A DNA stretch of 64,000 bases from Oreohelix idahoensis (taxonomy: Eukaryota > Mollusca > Gastropoda > Stylommatophora > Oreohelicidae). The stretch covers positions 1 through 64,000 of the forward strand of contig JAMPIV010022937.1 in NCBI GenBank assembly GCA_024509875.1. Reading direction: 5' to 3'. Under the pieces are notes generated by a model. That model searched no databases, was not told the origin of the DNA, and saw only the letters and a list, made by a program, of their open reading frames with translations. Shown one piece after another: positions 12,226-23,700 of the stretch. Within the stretch, counting starts at the first letter, position 1; each line of letters opens with the position of its first letter. Both the position numbers and the translations under genes were made by a program.

Positions 12226-12284
12226 CCATTTACACCGAGAAGATTAGGTATTCACGCCTTAATTCTTTGTCCTGTGCCATGCGT

Positions 12285-12700
12285 TCATCGTCTTTCTATG
12301 TCTTCTGTATACAATTTACGGGTCTCTTACTCCATTCTCCATGCTTTTGAGGCTGCTTCCATCTCTCTTTTCCAAGGGATTCCAAAATAAGGACTGCCTT
12401 GTAGCGCTATCAATGAATGTCCTCAGTGTGTATCCTATCTAATACCAAAGTATTCTTTTCATCTCTTGTTTCACTGGTGGTTGTCTGGCCCTTTCCATTA
12501 TAAGCCCCATTGGTGACCTTTATACCGGTAAATTTCTTCCGTTCTACGCAAGCACCCATTTATGAATGTTCGAAACTTCTTGTTTGTCGCTTTTTTGTCC
12601 CCCTCCATTTCTTAGAGCTATACGATGGGACTGCCTGGGCGTTTGAGTTGAAGATTGTTATTTGTGGTCATCTTGATTATTGGTTACTTTTGATTTCCAT
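12285..12700 (-). pseudogene. LINE-X 3' fragment
   Basis: In reverse complement this aligns with the other LINE-X copies. It has the FINxCLRRI coding stretch (TTCTACGCAAGCACCCAT on plus, about 12541-12558) and the later segment encoding the GH-LRK and R-Q region. Many stops. The C-terminal part of a non-LTR retrotransposon ORF2, downstream of the RT. Confidence 0.65.
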
Positions 12701-12710
12701 ATACTTTAAA

Positions 12711-12736
12711 ACAACAACAACAACAACAACAACAAC
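12711..12736 (+). repeat. (CAA)n microsatellite
   Basis: About nine CAA units. Confidence 0.9.
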
Positions 12737-12769
12737 CAAATAACTACAGACATTCATAAATGAGTGATT

Positions 12770-13400
12770 GCGTTGAAAAGAAGGATTGAAATGGTATGAC
12801 AAAGTCATCAATATGAAACTGATGACAGGGACATAAGATGCGTCAACATTGAGGAATGCAGTTAGCGACCCATAGCTTGACTGCTTGCGTCTGGGTCAGC
12901 GAACCAGAGCTGACCAAGACCCTACTCCACCTCCAAGTGGTGGTCCTGGAAACAGGCTGCATCACTGCAGTCTGGCTGAGTGAGTAGGGATCGAATAGGG
13001 AAGGCTAACCCGGTCCCAAAAATGCCATGCTGAAGTCGGATGTGTCGGCCGAAAGGCGCAAATATCGCAGCTTCGCTGTAAACGGACACAACGCAATCAA
13101 CGTCCTTTTCAGGACGAACCAAGAAGAAGAAGAAGAAACTGATGACAACAACCAGTGGAACAAAAGCTGAGAAGAAGACGCTGGCGATGGATAGGCCACA
13201 CACTGAGGAAATCTGTTCATAGCATTACCAGGTAGTCCTTGTTCTGTAGCCCCCAGGGAAAGAGAGGCAAAGAGAACTGGAGACAGAAGTGAAAATGACG
13301 AGGAAGACGCGGAGAGAGGTTGAGTTGATGACACGTGACAGGAAGACTTGGCACGTGTTTGTTGTAGGCCTGTGGTCCTTGGAGATCTAAAGGGTATTGA
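12770..13400 (+). pseudogene. LINE-X C-terminal fragment, split by a SINE
   Basis: The plus strand encodes the family C-terminus: Arg-rich RRRRW-like stretch, WIGHTLRK, SITRQSL, then ENWRQK and later RDRKTWH-FV. Frames are broken. SINE-D sits at 12828-13134 between two copies of GAAACTGATGACA and the LINE resumes after it. The copy ends near 13400 after the typical GGCCTGTGGTCCTTGG stretch. No RT or endonuclease domain is present. Confidence 0.75.
12828..13134 (+). repeat. SINE-D copy with 13-bp target duplication
   Basis: About 307 bp bounded by GAAACTGATGACA at 12815-12827 and 13135-13147. It ends in TTCAGGACGAACC plus an (AAG)n tail, so plus is the sense strand. A second full copy lies at 33477-33768. 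There is no clear tRNA box, so the promoter origin is unknown. Its 3' end resembles the end of the RNase-H LINE at 16640-16865. Confidence 0.8.
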
Positions 13401-13589
13401 TTTATTCATTTCTTAATGCAGCGAGACCTTCTCTTGCCTTTGATATTCTTATCTTGATTTTATTGTCCATTCCTCCAACATCTTATATGTTGCTACCAAG
13501 ATGTGTGTGAGTCAACATCAAAGGTGTGTTTCTCCAAGCGCAATTCGACAATCCTTTGCGATATTTCTTCTCATAACCTTTGTGGATTT

Positions 13590-14640
13590 TCAGATACGAA
13601 TCATATGACCTCTCATCACTTTGTTTTCCATCTGGTTACGGTTATAGGAAGATGGACTACATTTTCTACACTGGAAGATCTGGAATATGCAGATGACATT
13701 GCACTACTGGCACATTCACATCAACAAATCCAGGAAAAAACGGATAGACTTAATAAGTATAGTCAGCAGGTGGACTTGAACATCAATCTAAAGAAGACAG
13801 AGGTCATGACGCTCAATGTGAGCAACCCTTTTTTAGTCTAAACATCTGGAAGTCCTCTCAGTACAGCACAAGCACAAAATTAAGATTATATCAGAGCTGT
13901 GTGCTTTCTGTGCTTCTCTGTGGTGCGGAATGCTGGAGAGTTACAGAGAAGGAAATGTCGAAACTGTCCTCTTTTCACACAACATGCCTAAGAAAAATTC
14001 TCCGAATCTTTTGGCTGAATACCATCACCAACCAAGATCTGCTTACTCGGAGCAAGCAAGAGGACATGCACACCATCATAGCTGGCAGACGCTGGAGTTG
14101 GGTTGGCCATGTCCTCAGAAGAGACCCCGATGCCATCACAAGAACAGCTATGCTATGGACCCCTGAAGGAAAACGAAAGAGAGGCCGATCAAAAACAACT
14201 TGGCGGAGGACTGTGGAGGGTAAAGGATCCCGTAACACGCCCATTGAGGCATATTGGGAATATGGTGTTAGGCCCATATTTTCTTGACCATCGGCACACT
14301 AGAGGTGATGTGGTCAGCATCACGCCGGCCGCCTTAACCTTCCCAGAAGTTGCTCTGGTACCCAATTGGGGCTGGGTCGACCTAGGAGCCGTTTGTGGCC
14401 TAAAAAAATCCCACCTCATATGGGGATAGAACCATAGACCACTGAGCAAGAAAGCCAGTGCACTAACCACTATGCTACCGCGACTCCTACTGCGGAGGCT
14501 GAGATGCAAAGAATGAACCAGAGTTGGGGCACTGTACGAAGGACGGCCACCGACCGAGCAAAGTGGAATCAATTTGTTGTTGCCCTACAAGACGCCACCA
14601 GGCGTGATGGCCACTGACTGCTTTGACGGTCGGCGGCTAA
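13590..14640 (+). pseudogene. LINE-Y reverse transcriptase and C-terminal fragment, split by SINE-A
   Basis: The RT catalytic box is in LEYADDIALLAHSHQQ at about 13680-13727, followed by the thumb motif NLKKTEVMTLN. A second frame encodes CGAECWRVTEKE, TTCLRKILRIFW, RRWSWVGHVLRRD and KRKRGRSKTTWRR. After SINE-A (14220-14488) the ORF resumes with EMQRMNQSWGTVRR and ends near 14617. At least one frameshift lies near 13840-13900. The upstream endonuclease and the RT fingers are absent, so this is a 5'-truncated dead copy of a non-LTR retrotransposon. Confidence 0.85.
14220..14488 (-). repeat. SINE-A copy inside LINE-Y
   Basis: The minus strand begins GGAGTCGCGG and has a perfect box A (TAGCATAGTGG), then a slightly decayed box B (GGTTCTATCC). 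The body includes GGTGTTAGGCCCATATT (plus sense) and the 3' end is CGGGATCCTTTAC. Flanking duplication: ACTGTGGAGG at 14210-14219 and ACTGCGGAGG at 14489-14498. Other copies are at 34639-34890 and 53111-53375. Confidence 0.88.
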
Positions 14641-14709
14641 GGATCAAAGAAAGTAGAATTAAAGAACGGTTATAGGACAGAAGAAGCAAGTTGTCGAAAA
14701 AATCTAGAG

Positions 14710-15262
14710 CAGTGTTTCCCAAACTTGTTCGGGTCACCGCCCGTGGCTCTCACAGAATATCACCAGCGCCCCCTTCATTTATCGTCTGTCATATCTCGTC
14801 CACGACTCATTGATGTTGTCTCTCAAACCCACAACATTTTTTTTTGGCGCCGACGCTGCTACGTAATATTTGAATAGGATAATGCAGTTAATTACCGAAT
14901 ATTCCCCGCACCCCCTGACAACCTTCTCGTACCCCCCTGCACCAGTTTGGAACCTCTGCTATAAGATGTATAAGAAACTGGGACAAGCGAAGTTAGGGAG
15001 AAACGGTAGGTTAGGTTTTGTTCAGGTTACATTCTCCATTTAAGCGTTCACGTTAAGGCCCTGTATAATCAAACCGCTTTGACTAGTAAACATTTTATTA
15101 AGTAATTTTGCTGAATTTAGCTTGTCAAGTACTCAACCACTCCTTTACTACTTAACGCCCGCCTGTCGCCGCCCCCCCCCCCCCCCCCCCCGTTCCATTA
15201 ACACCTCTTTTGGTCTTCCAAACGCCCCCAGGTGACGGCAGCTCACACTTTGGGAACCACTG
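14710..15262. mobile_element. hAT-type non-autonomous element (MITE)
   Basis: The left end CAGTGTTTCCCAAACTTG is inverted at the right end, whose reverse complement is CAGTGGTTCCCAAAGTGT. An 8-bp duplication flanks it: ATCTAGAG (14702-14709) and ATCTTGAG (15263-15270), seven of eight matching. Eight-base duplications and CAGTGxTTCCCAA ends are typical of hAT elements. There is no transposase. An internal CCAGTTTGGAACCTCTG (about 14942-14958) is a third, inverted end-like motif. A long C run lies at about 15170-15191. Confidence 0.8.
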
Positions 15263-15624
15263 ATCTTGAGCGTCTAGCTATTGTTTCAGAATCCAGTGAA
15301 TTCCATTTCTGGTGGTAGTTGTTGCTTTCGTAAAACAATATACAGTCAATAAGAACAGAGATGGCGGTTAGAGACTTCCCTGCCATACTCCATTTCTTAT
15401 TGGAAAGAGTTCTTTAAGTTGTCCTTCATGGAAAATTCTTCACTTAATGTTTTCATATGTTTTCCTTTTTTAGGTTAAAGATCTTCAGGGGGACTTTATA
15501 ATGCATCACCAGTTTACAAAGTGACTCTGCCTGAACTATCGAATGCTTTTCGTAGTTCTCAAATTCTGTTTGTACTAGAGAATTCAGTTACGATCTCCGT
15601 TCTTCTGTTAACGCGCAATGTGGC

Positions 15625-15875
15625 TTTTTGGTTTACTGAGCCTCTCACGGGGCAAACGTGCCGAGTTCGAAACACGGTGGCGTCACGCTCCAATCTACCC
15701 TGCTGTAAATGGGTACATGACACTGCTCTTGAGTTAGGAAGGGATACGGCAACTAAGAAGGGCAGTGGTCACCCCCATCTCTCGATGATAGACATAGGAT
15801 AGTGATGTCTCTAACACTTCACTCCCCTATGGCAGAATCTGCTATGATACTACTTTTACCTTTCAAAGCGTGTCG
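15625..15875 (+). repeat. SINE-B copy
   Basis: tRNA-like head with AGTTCGAAACACGGTGGC, then CTGTAAATGGGTACATGA, CTCTTGAGTTAGGAAGGG, CATCTCTCGATGATAGA, and the tail CTGCTATGATACTACTTTTA. One of the more complete copies. Confidence 0.8.
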
Positions 15876-16099
15876 AAAATCTGGGTTTTTTTTTTTGGGT
15901 CATCCATGAGTTGTCTGTCAGTGGCTTTTTACCAAAAAAAAAAAATCTGTATTAATAATATCATGTTTAACATCTGTTCTGGCACTACTGGCCACATTAT
16001 TCCTCTGTAACTATGCAGTCTTGTAAATCGTGTGGGGGCCAGCCCACAATGGAATTGCTGAAAATGAGTAAGCATACCAGGCAGCTAAACGTGGTAGAG

Positions 16100-16190
16100 T
16101 TAAATACCCACTATGTAAGTGTATGGTTTGGGAGAACGGTGCCGTTAGGAAGGTCCTGGGTTCGATTCTCCACTAAGCATCTCGTTTCTG
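16100..16190 (+). repeat. possible tRNA-like SINE head
   Basis: A box-B-like GGGTTCGATTCTCC (about 16158-16171) with GTGTATGGTTTGGGAG upstream. The rest does not match the SINE families defined here. Confidence 0.3.
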
Positions 16191-16639
16191 TTGTTTTTCT
16201 GCTGTTTGGTTTTCTACTTCTTCATTTCTTACGAGTGCCTGAAACATACCTTTATGTGTGTAATATTTATTTATTTACTATTTACAGGCCTCGGGTTTCT
16301 CCTAATTATTTGTTTAAATTCTTCATAGTGGGTGAGGGGTGTCAATGGTAGTAACCATATACTTTTTTTAAGTACACCATTTCTTGATACCCCAGTGGAA
16401 CATCAAAATATAGGCTAGCTAAATGGCTTGTCAGTAGAACGAGAAGCGCAAGCATAAAAAATCAAATCTTATATCTTTATTTGCGGTTTGTCTCAAAACT
16501 TGACTGACTCATTCCTTTGCCGATCCTTTCAGTGCACTGTAGCGTGTTCCCCGAAAAGATTATAGACATACAAGAAAACGAAGACAGTTGAGAGGCAAAA
16601 TAGTAAGGAAAAAAAGAAGATCAATCACAAAGATCTAAA

Positions 16640-16865
16640 GCCCCTAAATAAGAAGGGCTAACTCTTCAATCCTCAATGCATCTGTGGCATCATCCCCATG
16701 ACAGCCGGGCACCTGCTCCAGTCCTGCCCAACATACAGCAGCGGAGTAGCATATGACAACAACCACTTCTCTTCACGAAAAAGTGTTTGGAGATATCAGG
16801 TACCTTGAGCTGACTACTGCCTTGATTAGTGCAGACGTCTGAGGACGAACGAGGACAAAGAAACC
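16640..16865 (+). pseudogene. RNase-H LINE, C-terminal end
   Basis: It encodes CICGIIPMTAGHLLQSCP, a zinc-knuckle-like CxC...H...C tail, and ends LTTALISADV-stop near 16845. The 29444-29990 fragment has the same order (CTCGTSPMTVEHLLQYCP). The 3' end continues CTGAGGACGAACGAGGA. This tail follows RNase H in I/Jockey-type LINEs. Truncated and frame-broken. Confidence 0.75.
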
Positions 16866-17084
16866 CCAAATGAAGGGCACAAATAAACCTAAAACACAGA
16901 AAAAACACGTGGTGTCCGGGACGGACCGAAAGGGGAGAAAAGAATAGTAATACTTCAATCTACCATGCATGTCATAAGAAGCAACTAAGGAGGGTTGGAC
17001 ATGGAACCGGCTGCGCCATCATGTAGAAAATATACAATACAACTTCAAGAAAACAATATGGACAAGTCAGCTAAGGATGGTCAT

Positions 17085-17225
17085 GGGAAGAAATCTGTAG
17101 ATAGCATTACAAGGTAAATAGTCCTTGTTCTCGAATCCACAGGGTAGAAGAAGCAAGTGTAGATCTAAAAACGCAAGGAGAAGTGAGTTTCTGAAGACAG
17201 AAATGAAAATGATGAGAAAAACATG
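17085..17225 (+). pseudogene. LINE-X fragment
   Basis: Matches the SITRQSL-to-WRREL part of LINE-X, with ATAGCATTACAAGG and the later GACAGAAATGAAAATGATGA. Decayed, and followed at once by a second copy. Confidence 0.55.
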
Positions 17226-17239
17226 TAAAGATTCCAGAA

Positions 17240-17545
17240 TAGAAGGATTGAAGTGGTATGACACGATCACCAATGTGGAACTGACGACAAGAACCAGACA
17301 ATGACCACGGAACAAGAGATGAGAAGACGCCGGCGATGGATAGGGCACGCGTCGAGAAAACCTGTTGATAGCATGACCAGGCAGTCCTTGCTCGGGGTAA
17401 GAGAGGTCGGAGAAGACCAAAGAAGACACGGAGAAGAGAACTGGAGGAAGAAGACAGGTAAAGACCTTGAGCTGATGGTACGGGACAGAAAGACATGGCA
17501 TAAGTTTGTTGAAGGCCTGAGCTATCTGGGGAGCTAAAGAGTGAT
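17240..17545 (+). pseudogene. LINE-X C-terminal fragment
   Basis: It encodes EMRRRRRWIGHASRKP, DSMTRQSLLG, then ENWRKKTGKDLELM and RDRKTWHKFVEGLSYLG before a stop near 17537. The Arg cluster and WIGH motif are the hallmark of the C-terminus of this LINE group. It starts within ORF2, so it is 5'-truncated. Confidence 0.8.
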
Positions 17546-17721
17546 GACGGCTATAAAGAAAACAAAAATAAAAGGACAAAACAACACATTAAAATGAACA
17601 TACTGTAAATAGTCAAGAACAAAAGAAACAACCCATTCTGAGGTAAAAACCTCACTTTGAGTTAACTCGATTTTAAGTATCACTGTGATATTGTTTGTTT
17701 GTTTGAGTTCGCTCTCAGCCA

Positions 17722-17724
<3 letters not shown>

Positions 17725-17769
<45 letters not shown>
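17725..17769 (+). repeat. (CT)n microsatellite
   Basis: Nearly pure CT repeat of about 45 bases. Confidence 0.95.
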
Positions 17770-17774
<5 letters not shown>

Positions 17775-17925
17775 GCTGGCCGTTAGTTTTGAGCGGTAAG
17801 TACGTTGTGTCGAAGTTTACAGCTAGGCTGCGATATCTGCGCTTTTCGGCCCGACACATCAGATTTCAGCGAGCAATTTTTACGGGTTTGCTTCCCTGCC
17901 ACCTCATGCCTATATGTATGCTATA
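17775..17925 (-). repeat. SINE-D, diverged partial copy
   Basis: GTTTACAGCTAGGCTGCGAT, CTGCGCTTTTCGGCC and GACACATCAGATTTCAGC match the SINE-D copy at 33477-33768, with many substitutions. The (AAG)n end is missing. Confidence 0.6.
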
Positions 17926-19145
17926 CCTCATGTCCACCCAACAGTGCAGTGAGGTGGCTGCACCAGTGAGCGTCATCGGAGCCGAGATTCAACTCTGCTC
18001 CAGATCTGGGAGGCCCCGTTTTCGGGAACACCACACACAGCCAATGGAGACACCGTTCGCAGAAAAGCATATGACTACTGGCAGCATCAACCAGATGAAT
18101 AAAACACAAACAGAAGAAAAACACTTCACTGGAACTATAACTATAAGGTTGAACAGAGTAGACTCTGCCAGGATGGCGAATGAGCAAGGCAAATGAAGTT
18201 TATATAATCCTGTTCCACGCTGCTTCCATTTTGTTTTAGAAAAAAAAAAGTCAATTCACACTTCAGTCAATCATTCATTCACATGGTATTTTAAAATCTT
18301 TGACAATTCTTACACCATCCATAATTAATTATTAATCTGGAACACATCAAACGAAACAAATGCAATTTTGTTATTAAAAAAAAAAACATTTATTTAAAGT
18401 ATGTATGACAATGAAATACGACACGTAAAATGACGTCAATTAATTTGTTACTACAGTAATCAAATATACAGTATCATTATTTAGCCTTTCTAAAGAAAGC
18501 TCATACCACCACACGCATGTAGACAAGTTTTATATCCGCAGTAATGAAAATGCGAAAGGAAAAAAGATCGATGAATTTATTGTTATAACCCATAGGTTGT
18601 TTATTGTTTCTGTTATGTTTTATTATATTCTAAATGTTGTGTCTTCCCACAGTGCACGTATGCACGTATCTATATACATGTATAAATTGTAGGGAAAAGA
18701 AAAATGAAGTGATTGAAGAAAGACACAAAAATTATGGGAGTCCTAAAGCTTCTTCTCGCGATATAAAACAACACAGTTTAAAAAAAAATATATATATGTA
18801 TATAATACATAACATAGAGTAGAAATGTTCCGATAGTTTAAACAGTATTTTTCACCCCATAAAAGCTAAAATATTATATTCCTTATGTTACCGAAACATA
18901 GGCCGATCGTAATTTCTCAGCTACTGGCCAGACATAAAATACGCAAAAAGAAAAACAGTTTGCACATATTTAATTATGAAATTATTCATACATACGGTAA
19001 TTGAATGATTTGTGTTATAAAATACACGTAATAAAATATTTATGTATAAGGAACTCACGAGAATAAAGCGTTTTCAATGTAATAATGTTGTCATTATCCG
19101 TAAGTCAACGAAATTTTAGCGCGAGGCCTGTGTGGTTTTTAAGCT
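17926..19145. other. no gene recognised
   Basis: AT-rich sequence. The open frame running into 18196 has no recognised motif. Nothing else supported. Confidence 0.5.
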
Positions 19146-19149
19146 TATT

Positions 19150-19410
19150 TAACTGAGCCGTTCCTCTTCTACCCTGGGGTGTAGAGGTTTACCAGAGAGA
19201 ACGCCATACTATCATATCGGCTATCTTCCTCCTGGCCTGGTTCCAATCTAGTCCTCGGTCCTGCAGATATTATCTAATGTTGTCCTTCCATCGAACTCTG
19301 GGTCGCCCTGGAGGTCTGGATCTCTTCGTTTCCCATACTTGTCCAGATAGCCGATCTTTTTCCTTTCTGTACATGACCATACCATCGTAACTGGAACTAT
19401 TCCTGTTTAA
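19150..19410 (-). pseudogene. LINE-Z 3' fragment
   Basis: Close match to 62760-63005. Shared plus-strand stretches are GGGTGTAGAGGTTT, CTTCCTCCTGGCCTGGTTCC, TCTAGTCCTCGGTCCT and ACTCTGGGTCG. In reverse complement this is the end of a LINE ORF2 plus 3' UTR. Confidence 0.75.
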
Positions 19411-19439
19411 GCATCAACTAACAGGAGAACTGTGTGCTT

Positions 19440-19775
19440 CCATAGAAGTATTGAAGTGGTCAAACAAGATTGCTAATGTGGAACTGATGACGGGAATCAA
19501 ACAGGTGCTGGTGGAACAAGGGATGAGAAGAAGACGTTGGCGATATATAAGACACACTTTGAGGAAACTCGTTGATAGCAGTACAAGGAAGTACTTTTTC
19601 TGGAACCACCAGGGTGATAGAAGCAGAGGTATACCGAAAAGCACGTGGAGAAGAGAACCGGAAACATAAGTAAAAGTGATGAGGAAGATACGATAAAACC
19701 TGGCGCTGATATCACGGGACAGGATGACTTGGTATAAGTTTCTTGAAGGCCTATGCTCCTTAGGGCGTTGAAGGG
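19440..19775 (+). pseudogene. LINE-X C-terminal fragment
   Basis: It encodes EQGMRRRRWRYIRHTLRK and STWRREPET, then a broken frame ending in the usual GGCCTATGCTCCTTAGGGCG. Same C-terminal segment as the other LINE-X copies. Confidence 0.75.
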
Positions 19776-20763
19776 TAATCACGATAATCATTAAAAGTTT
19801 TCCGTATGTAAAAAATAACTTACATCTGTTAATTTCTCTCAACAGGATTGTAGGATTATTACACAATATTGATTTATCCCCTGTTAAATTTCTCTCAAAA
19901 GAATTGTAGGCGTATTAAATAATATTGATTATAAAACACAATAAATATGACAAGTAAATAAAATGATGTCATGGCAAAATCAGGCGGAAAAGTCATGAAA
20001 ACAAGAAATGAACATAGCAAATAAGTATGTCTTTAAATCTATGACTTTTGTAAAGCACATAGCTATACTGGTGTCTACTGGCATATATCTACATACTGCT
20101 GAAATTCAAAGGCATCCTAGGGGGAAAAAAAAGAAAGCTGTATGACGTAATGGTTGGAGAATGTGCAATTTTCCATTCCCTGAAATAGAAGCGTCTTTAC
20201 ATTCTACCGTACAGAGAGTCATAAACAGGTTTGAAGTAATGTTTTTTTAACATTATATACATGTATAATAATACAGTTATTACTGTTATATTTAAGTACG
20301 ATAAGACAACATTGATAAACATGCCAAAATTGTAATATCTTTGGGAGGATGTTTACAAAACATACCTGTGATCACGACAATTTTATTATCAGTAAAGATG
20401 GCTTTGCAAACCAGGAACCAACATGTTCAATTCATATAAGTCTGTATTGATCAGTATGTGAAATGGACTATGGATCAGTGTAACAAATTTAATTTTAAAA
20501 ATGTACAACTGAACAGAAACCAAGATATATACGTAAATGCAGAAAATACTTTATTTAAATCAGAATGTGAAATAGCGTCTCTGGAAAGGTATTTTGCTTG
20601 GAAGAAGTGGCCATGTTTTAAGAGCCGTGTTCACAAGATGTCTCACTTTGTGTCAGCAGTTAGGATATACACAATGTCATATGCGCAGTTTCCGCAGACG
20701 TCGTGTGCAATATATAACAGATGTCACATTCAGAAACTTAAAAAAATATCCAATTAAAAATGT
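19776..20763. other. 3' flank of SALL; no other gene
   Basis: AT-rich region downstream of the SALL stop codon on the minus strand, likely to hold its 3' UTR. A diverged tandem duplication of about 52 bp lies at 19838-19935 (ATTTCTCTCAA units). Confidence 0.5.
20550..20555 (-). terminator. candidate poly(A) signal for SALL
   Basis: AATAAA on the minus strand about 210 nt after the stop codon. A second AATAAA lies at 20392-20397. Either could be used; such hexamers are common by chance in AT-rich DNA. Confidence 0.4.
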
Positions 20764-23700
20764 TCATGCTAATAGAGCTTTAGGTGGTGGTGGCGCATGA
20801 GATTCTGTTTTGGATAGAGCGTGTGTCTGAGGTTCGACTTTACTTAGGTGGTGAGCCCTGAGATGATGGTCTAAAGAGTCTTGTGAAGGAAAACTATAGC
20901 CACAATGGTGGCAAGGAAAAGGCCCCCACAGCCAGGGTGGTGCTGGAATGTTCCTGAGATCTAAGGCTACAGTGCTACTATTTTCTTTGTTGTTGCTTGG
21001 TGACGGAGTACTTGACGCTGTCGTCGACACAGCTGATGGTATAGGGTGGACTGATAGCGAGAGAGGTGGCGATGGTGTCGATGATACAGACGGCGATGGC
21101 TCCCTGACTGATGTCACCTTCGCACTGAGGTCAAGCTCCCGAGATAAAGGCTTCATATCTTCTTGGTCCCTAGGATCACAATGTTCTGGGGTAGCTATAG
21201 AGTCTTTATGGGAATTATGGACGTCTTTGAGTAGGCAGCCGTGCATTAAGTGGGGTGGTAGAGATTGAAGTGTAGGAAGAGCCCCGTTTAAGCTATGAAT
21301 GACTGAAATCTCTGACATCTTCAAACCCGCACCATTCATCAAGGGCAGAGGATACTGATAGAAAAAGTCTGGCGAGGGTCGTGGGTGAAAACCTGGCAAC
21401 ATAAATGGGTTGTCTTTCATGTGGGACATAAGAAACGGAGGTTCTATAGACATGCGCCGTCCACGTCTTGAGGGACTGTTATTCCACATATGCGTTCCCA
21501 TGTGAACTTTCAGATTTCCCCTAGTTGTGAATGCTTTGGTACATACCGTACATTTAAACGGTTTGTCCCCTGTGTGAGTTCTGGTGTGGATCTGCAAAGC
21601 ACTAGCCGAAGAAAATGGTTTCATACACGTCATGCACTGGTGCTTTGGTCCGCTCGTTCGTGTAGCTACTGGACTTGTACTGCTGGGATTACTGGTAGTA
21701 GAATTAACTGATTCCCTCACCTGGGATCGATGACCTGGAGTCGTGTCGGAAAGTGATACTGGAGTTTTTTGTTGAGATTTCATAATGGAGGTTGGTGATG
21801 ATTTATTACCTGTTGGATTTGTCTCAGAATTTGACGTTTTGTTAGGGGAGTTTGACCCTTGATCAGCTTCTGATAATTTATCAGCGCATGTGTCATCGAG
21901 CTCGTCGTCATTGTGGTTCTGAAAGTTAGAGATGTTATTGTTATCTTCCTGTGAGTCATCAAGAGATTTCTGTGGCGACAGTGGTTCTTCCGAATCAGGC
22001 GGCTCAATGAAGTCGTCGTTCATATTATCTAGGTCTCCATCTTCGTCATTATCTTGACCAAGACCTTCTTCAGCAAAACTTTCATCTTCTTCAAAAGGAT
22101 AGTTTGCATCGCCAATGTCGTCTTCGATGCTTTCTTTGCCAGAGAGATCTTCACTGCAACTATTATCTCCATCAGCGTCATGTGAAAAACTTAAACTCCC
22201 CGCTAGAGAAACTGGAAGAATGTGGGAAAAACTTGGCGTCAAGACCCATGCTATTTCGGAATTTCTCGAAGGATGTCTGAGATAGTTGACTGCTAATGGC
22301 CTTGACTCTTTCTTCGAGCGCTGCCAGGGGCGTATCAAAAGGGGCATTGCCAAAAGCTGGTGGCAAGAAAGCAGACTTATGCTCTGAACACGTTAAACTA
22401 CTATGTGAGAACCCTTCGTGGCCGGACCTAGCAGGGCTTAAAGTGACCTGTTCTTTGCCATCACAGCTTTCACTGCTACTGGAATGTGGTCTTGAAATAC
22501 TCACGTTCGATAATGCCTCATAAACTGGTTTTCTGTCTCCTCCTGTAGACGCTGAAGAGCCCCCTGGTTGTCCGTCTATATTATTCTTAGATGAGGGCAC
22601 ATTCAGATGACGCTCACAATCAATGCTGTGGGCTCTTACTCTGGAGATGTGACTAGAATTGAACACGGTCCCTCTAGATAAATCTAACGACAGAGACTCA
22701 GGATGCAGTGGCGGCATGTATGCATGGTCACATGGCAGTCCGACAGGAGGTCGATGAACCCAATTTAAGTGGGGTGGGAGAAGTGGTTCTTGATGCATAT
22801 GTTGCACTGAGCCCGTATGAGAGCGAATATGCTGCTGTAAGACCAGAATATTAGTAAACTGTTTGTGACACACAGGACATTGGTGCATCATTCTCAAAGC
22901 AGGTTTGGCTCTGTGTACCCCCATATGAGTTTTAAGATTGCCTTTCGTGGTGAAGGAGCGCCCACAAATTTTACACTTAAAGGGGCGTTCCCCTGTGTGT
23001 ATCCGATAGTGCATCTGTAGAGCCGATTTGCAACTCAGTACTCTGTGACATATAACACACTGGTTAGGATCCGTGATTTTTTGCTCAATATTTTTCACTA
23101 GCGCTTCTAGTTTAGACGTTTCTGATTTCTGGACTTCCATATACTGTTCTAAACTCTCTGATGGATCGATGGTTTTAGTTGGTAGAGCTGAGTTCTTGAA
23201 AACAGACGGTTCTTCTAGAGGTGGGGAATTCTGTGGTGCATGAGATGGAAGGCGTGGTGGAAGAAAAGACGAATGGCTAGTTATTCTGGGACCGGACATT
23301 GACAGAACAGGGTTAAGAGAAGATGGGAGCGGAAATGACGTCGGAGCACCCGGTAGCGGAAATCCCAGCCCTGGAAATCCAGGGGGAAGTGGATGAAGAG
23401 GGAACAGAGTTGGGTGATGACCGGGGAGTATGGTAGCCTGTGGGGACGCGAGAGATGCCCAGCTGATGACCGATGCAGGCGACTGGAGAGGGCTCTGTCG
23501 TGACGACGGGCGAGGCAGTGACGCGTGTGATGGGCTAGCTTTAATGGCTACTGCCTCTGTTCCTGACGACTGTCGGGCTGTTGGTGATGGACTTCTGTCA
23601 TTAGACTCCGGCTGATGCTGAGATCGTTGATTTTTGCTGCCTTCTTGGCTTCTTTTAATCTCCTCCAGACTGTCATCATGTTCTTCTTTCTTATGGCTAT

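Noticed and set aside
17699..18196. 165-codon plus-strand frame starting in a CT microsatellite
   Set aside because: The first part translates the CT repeat and the next part is a decayed SINE-D; no gene evidence.
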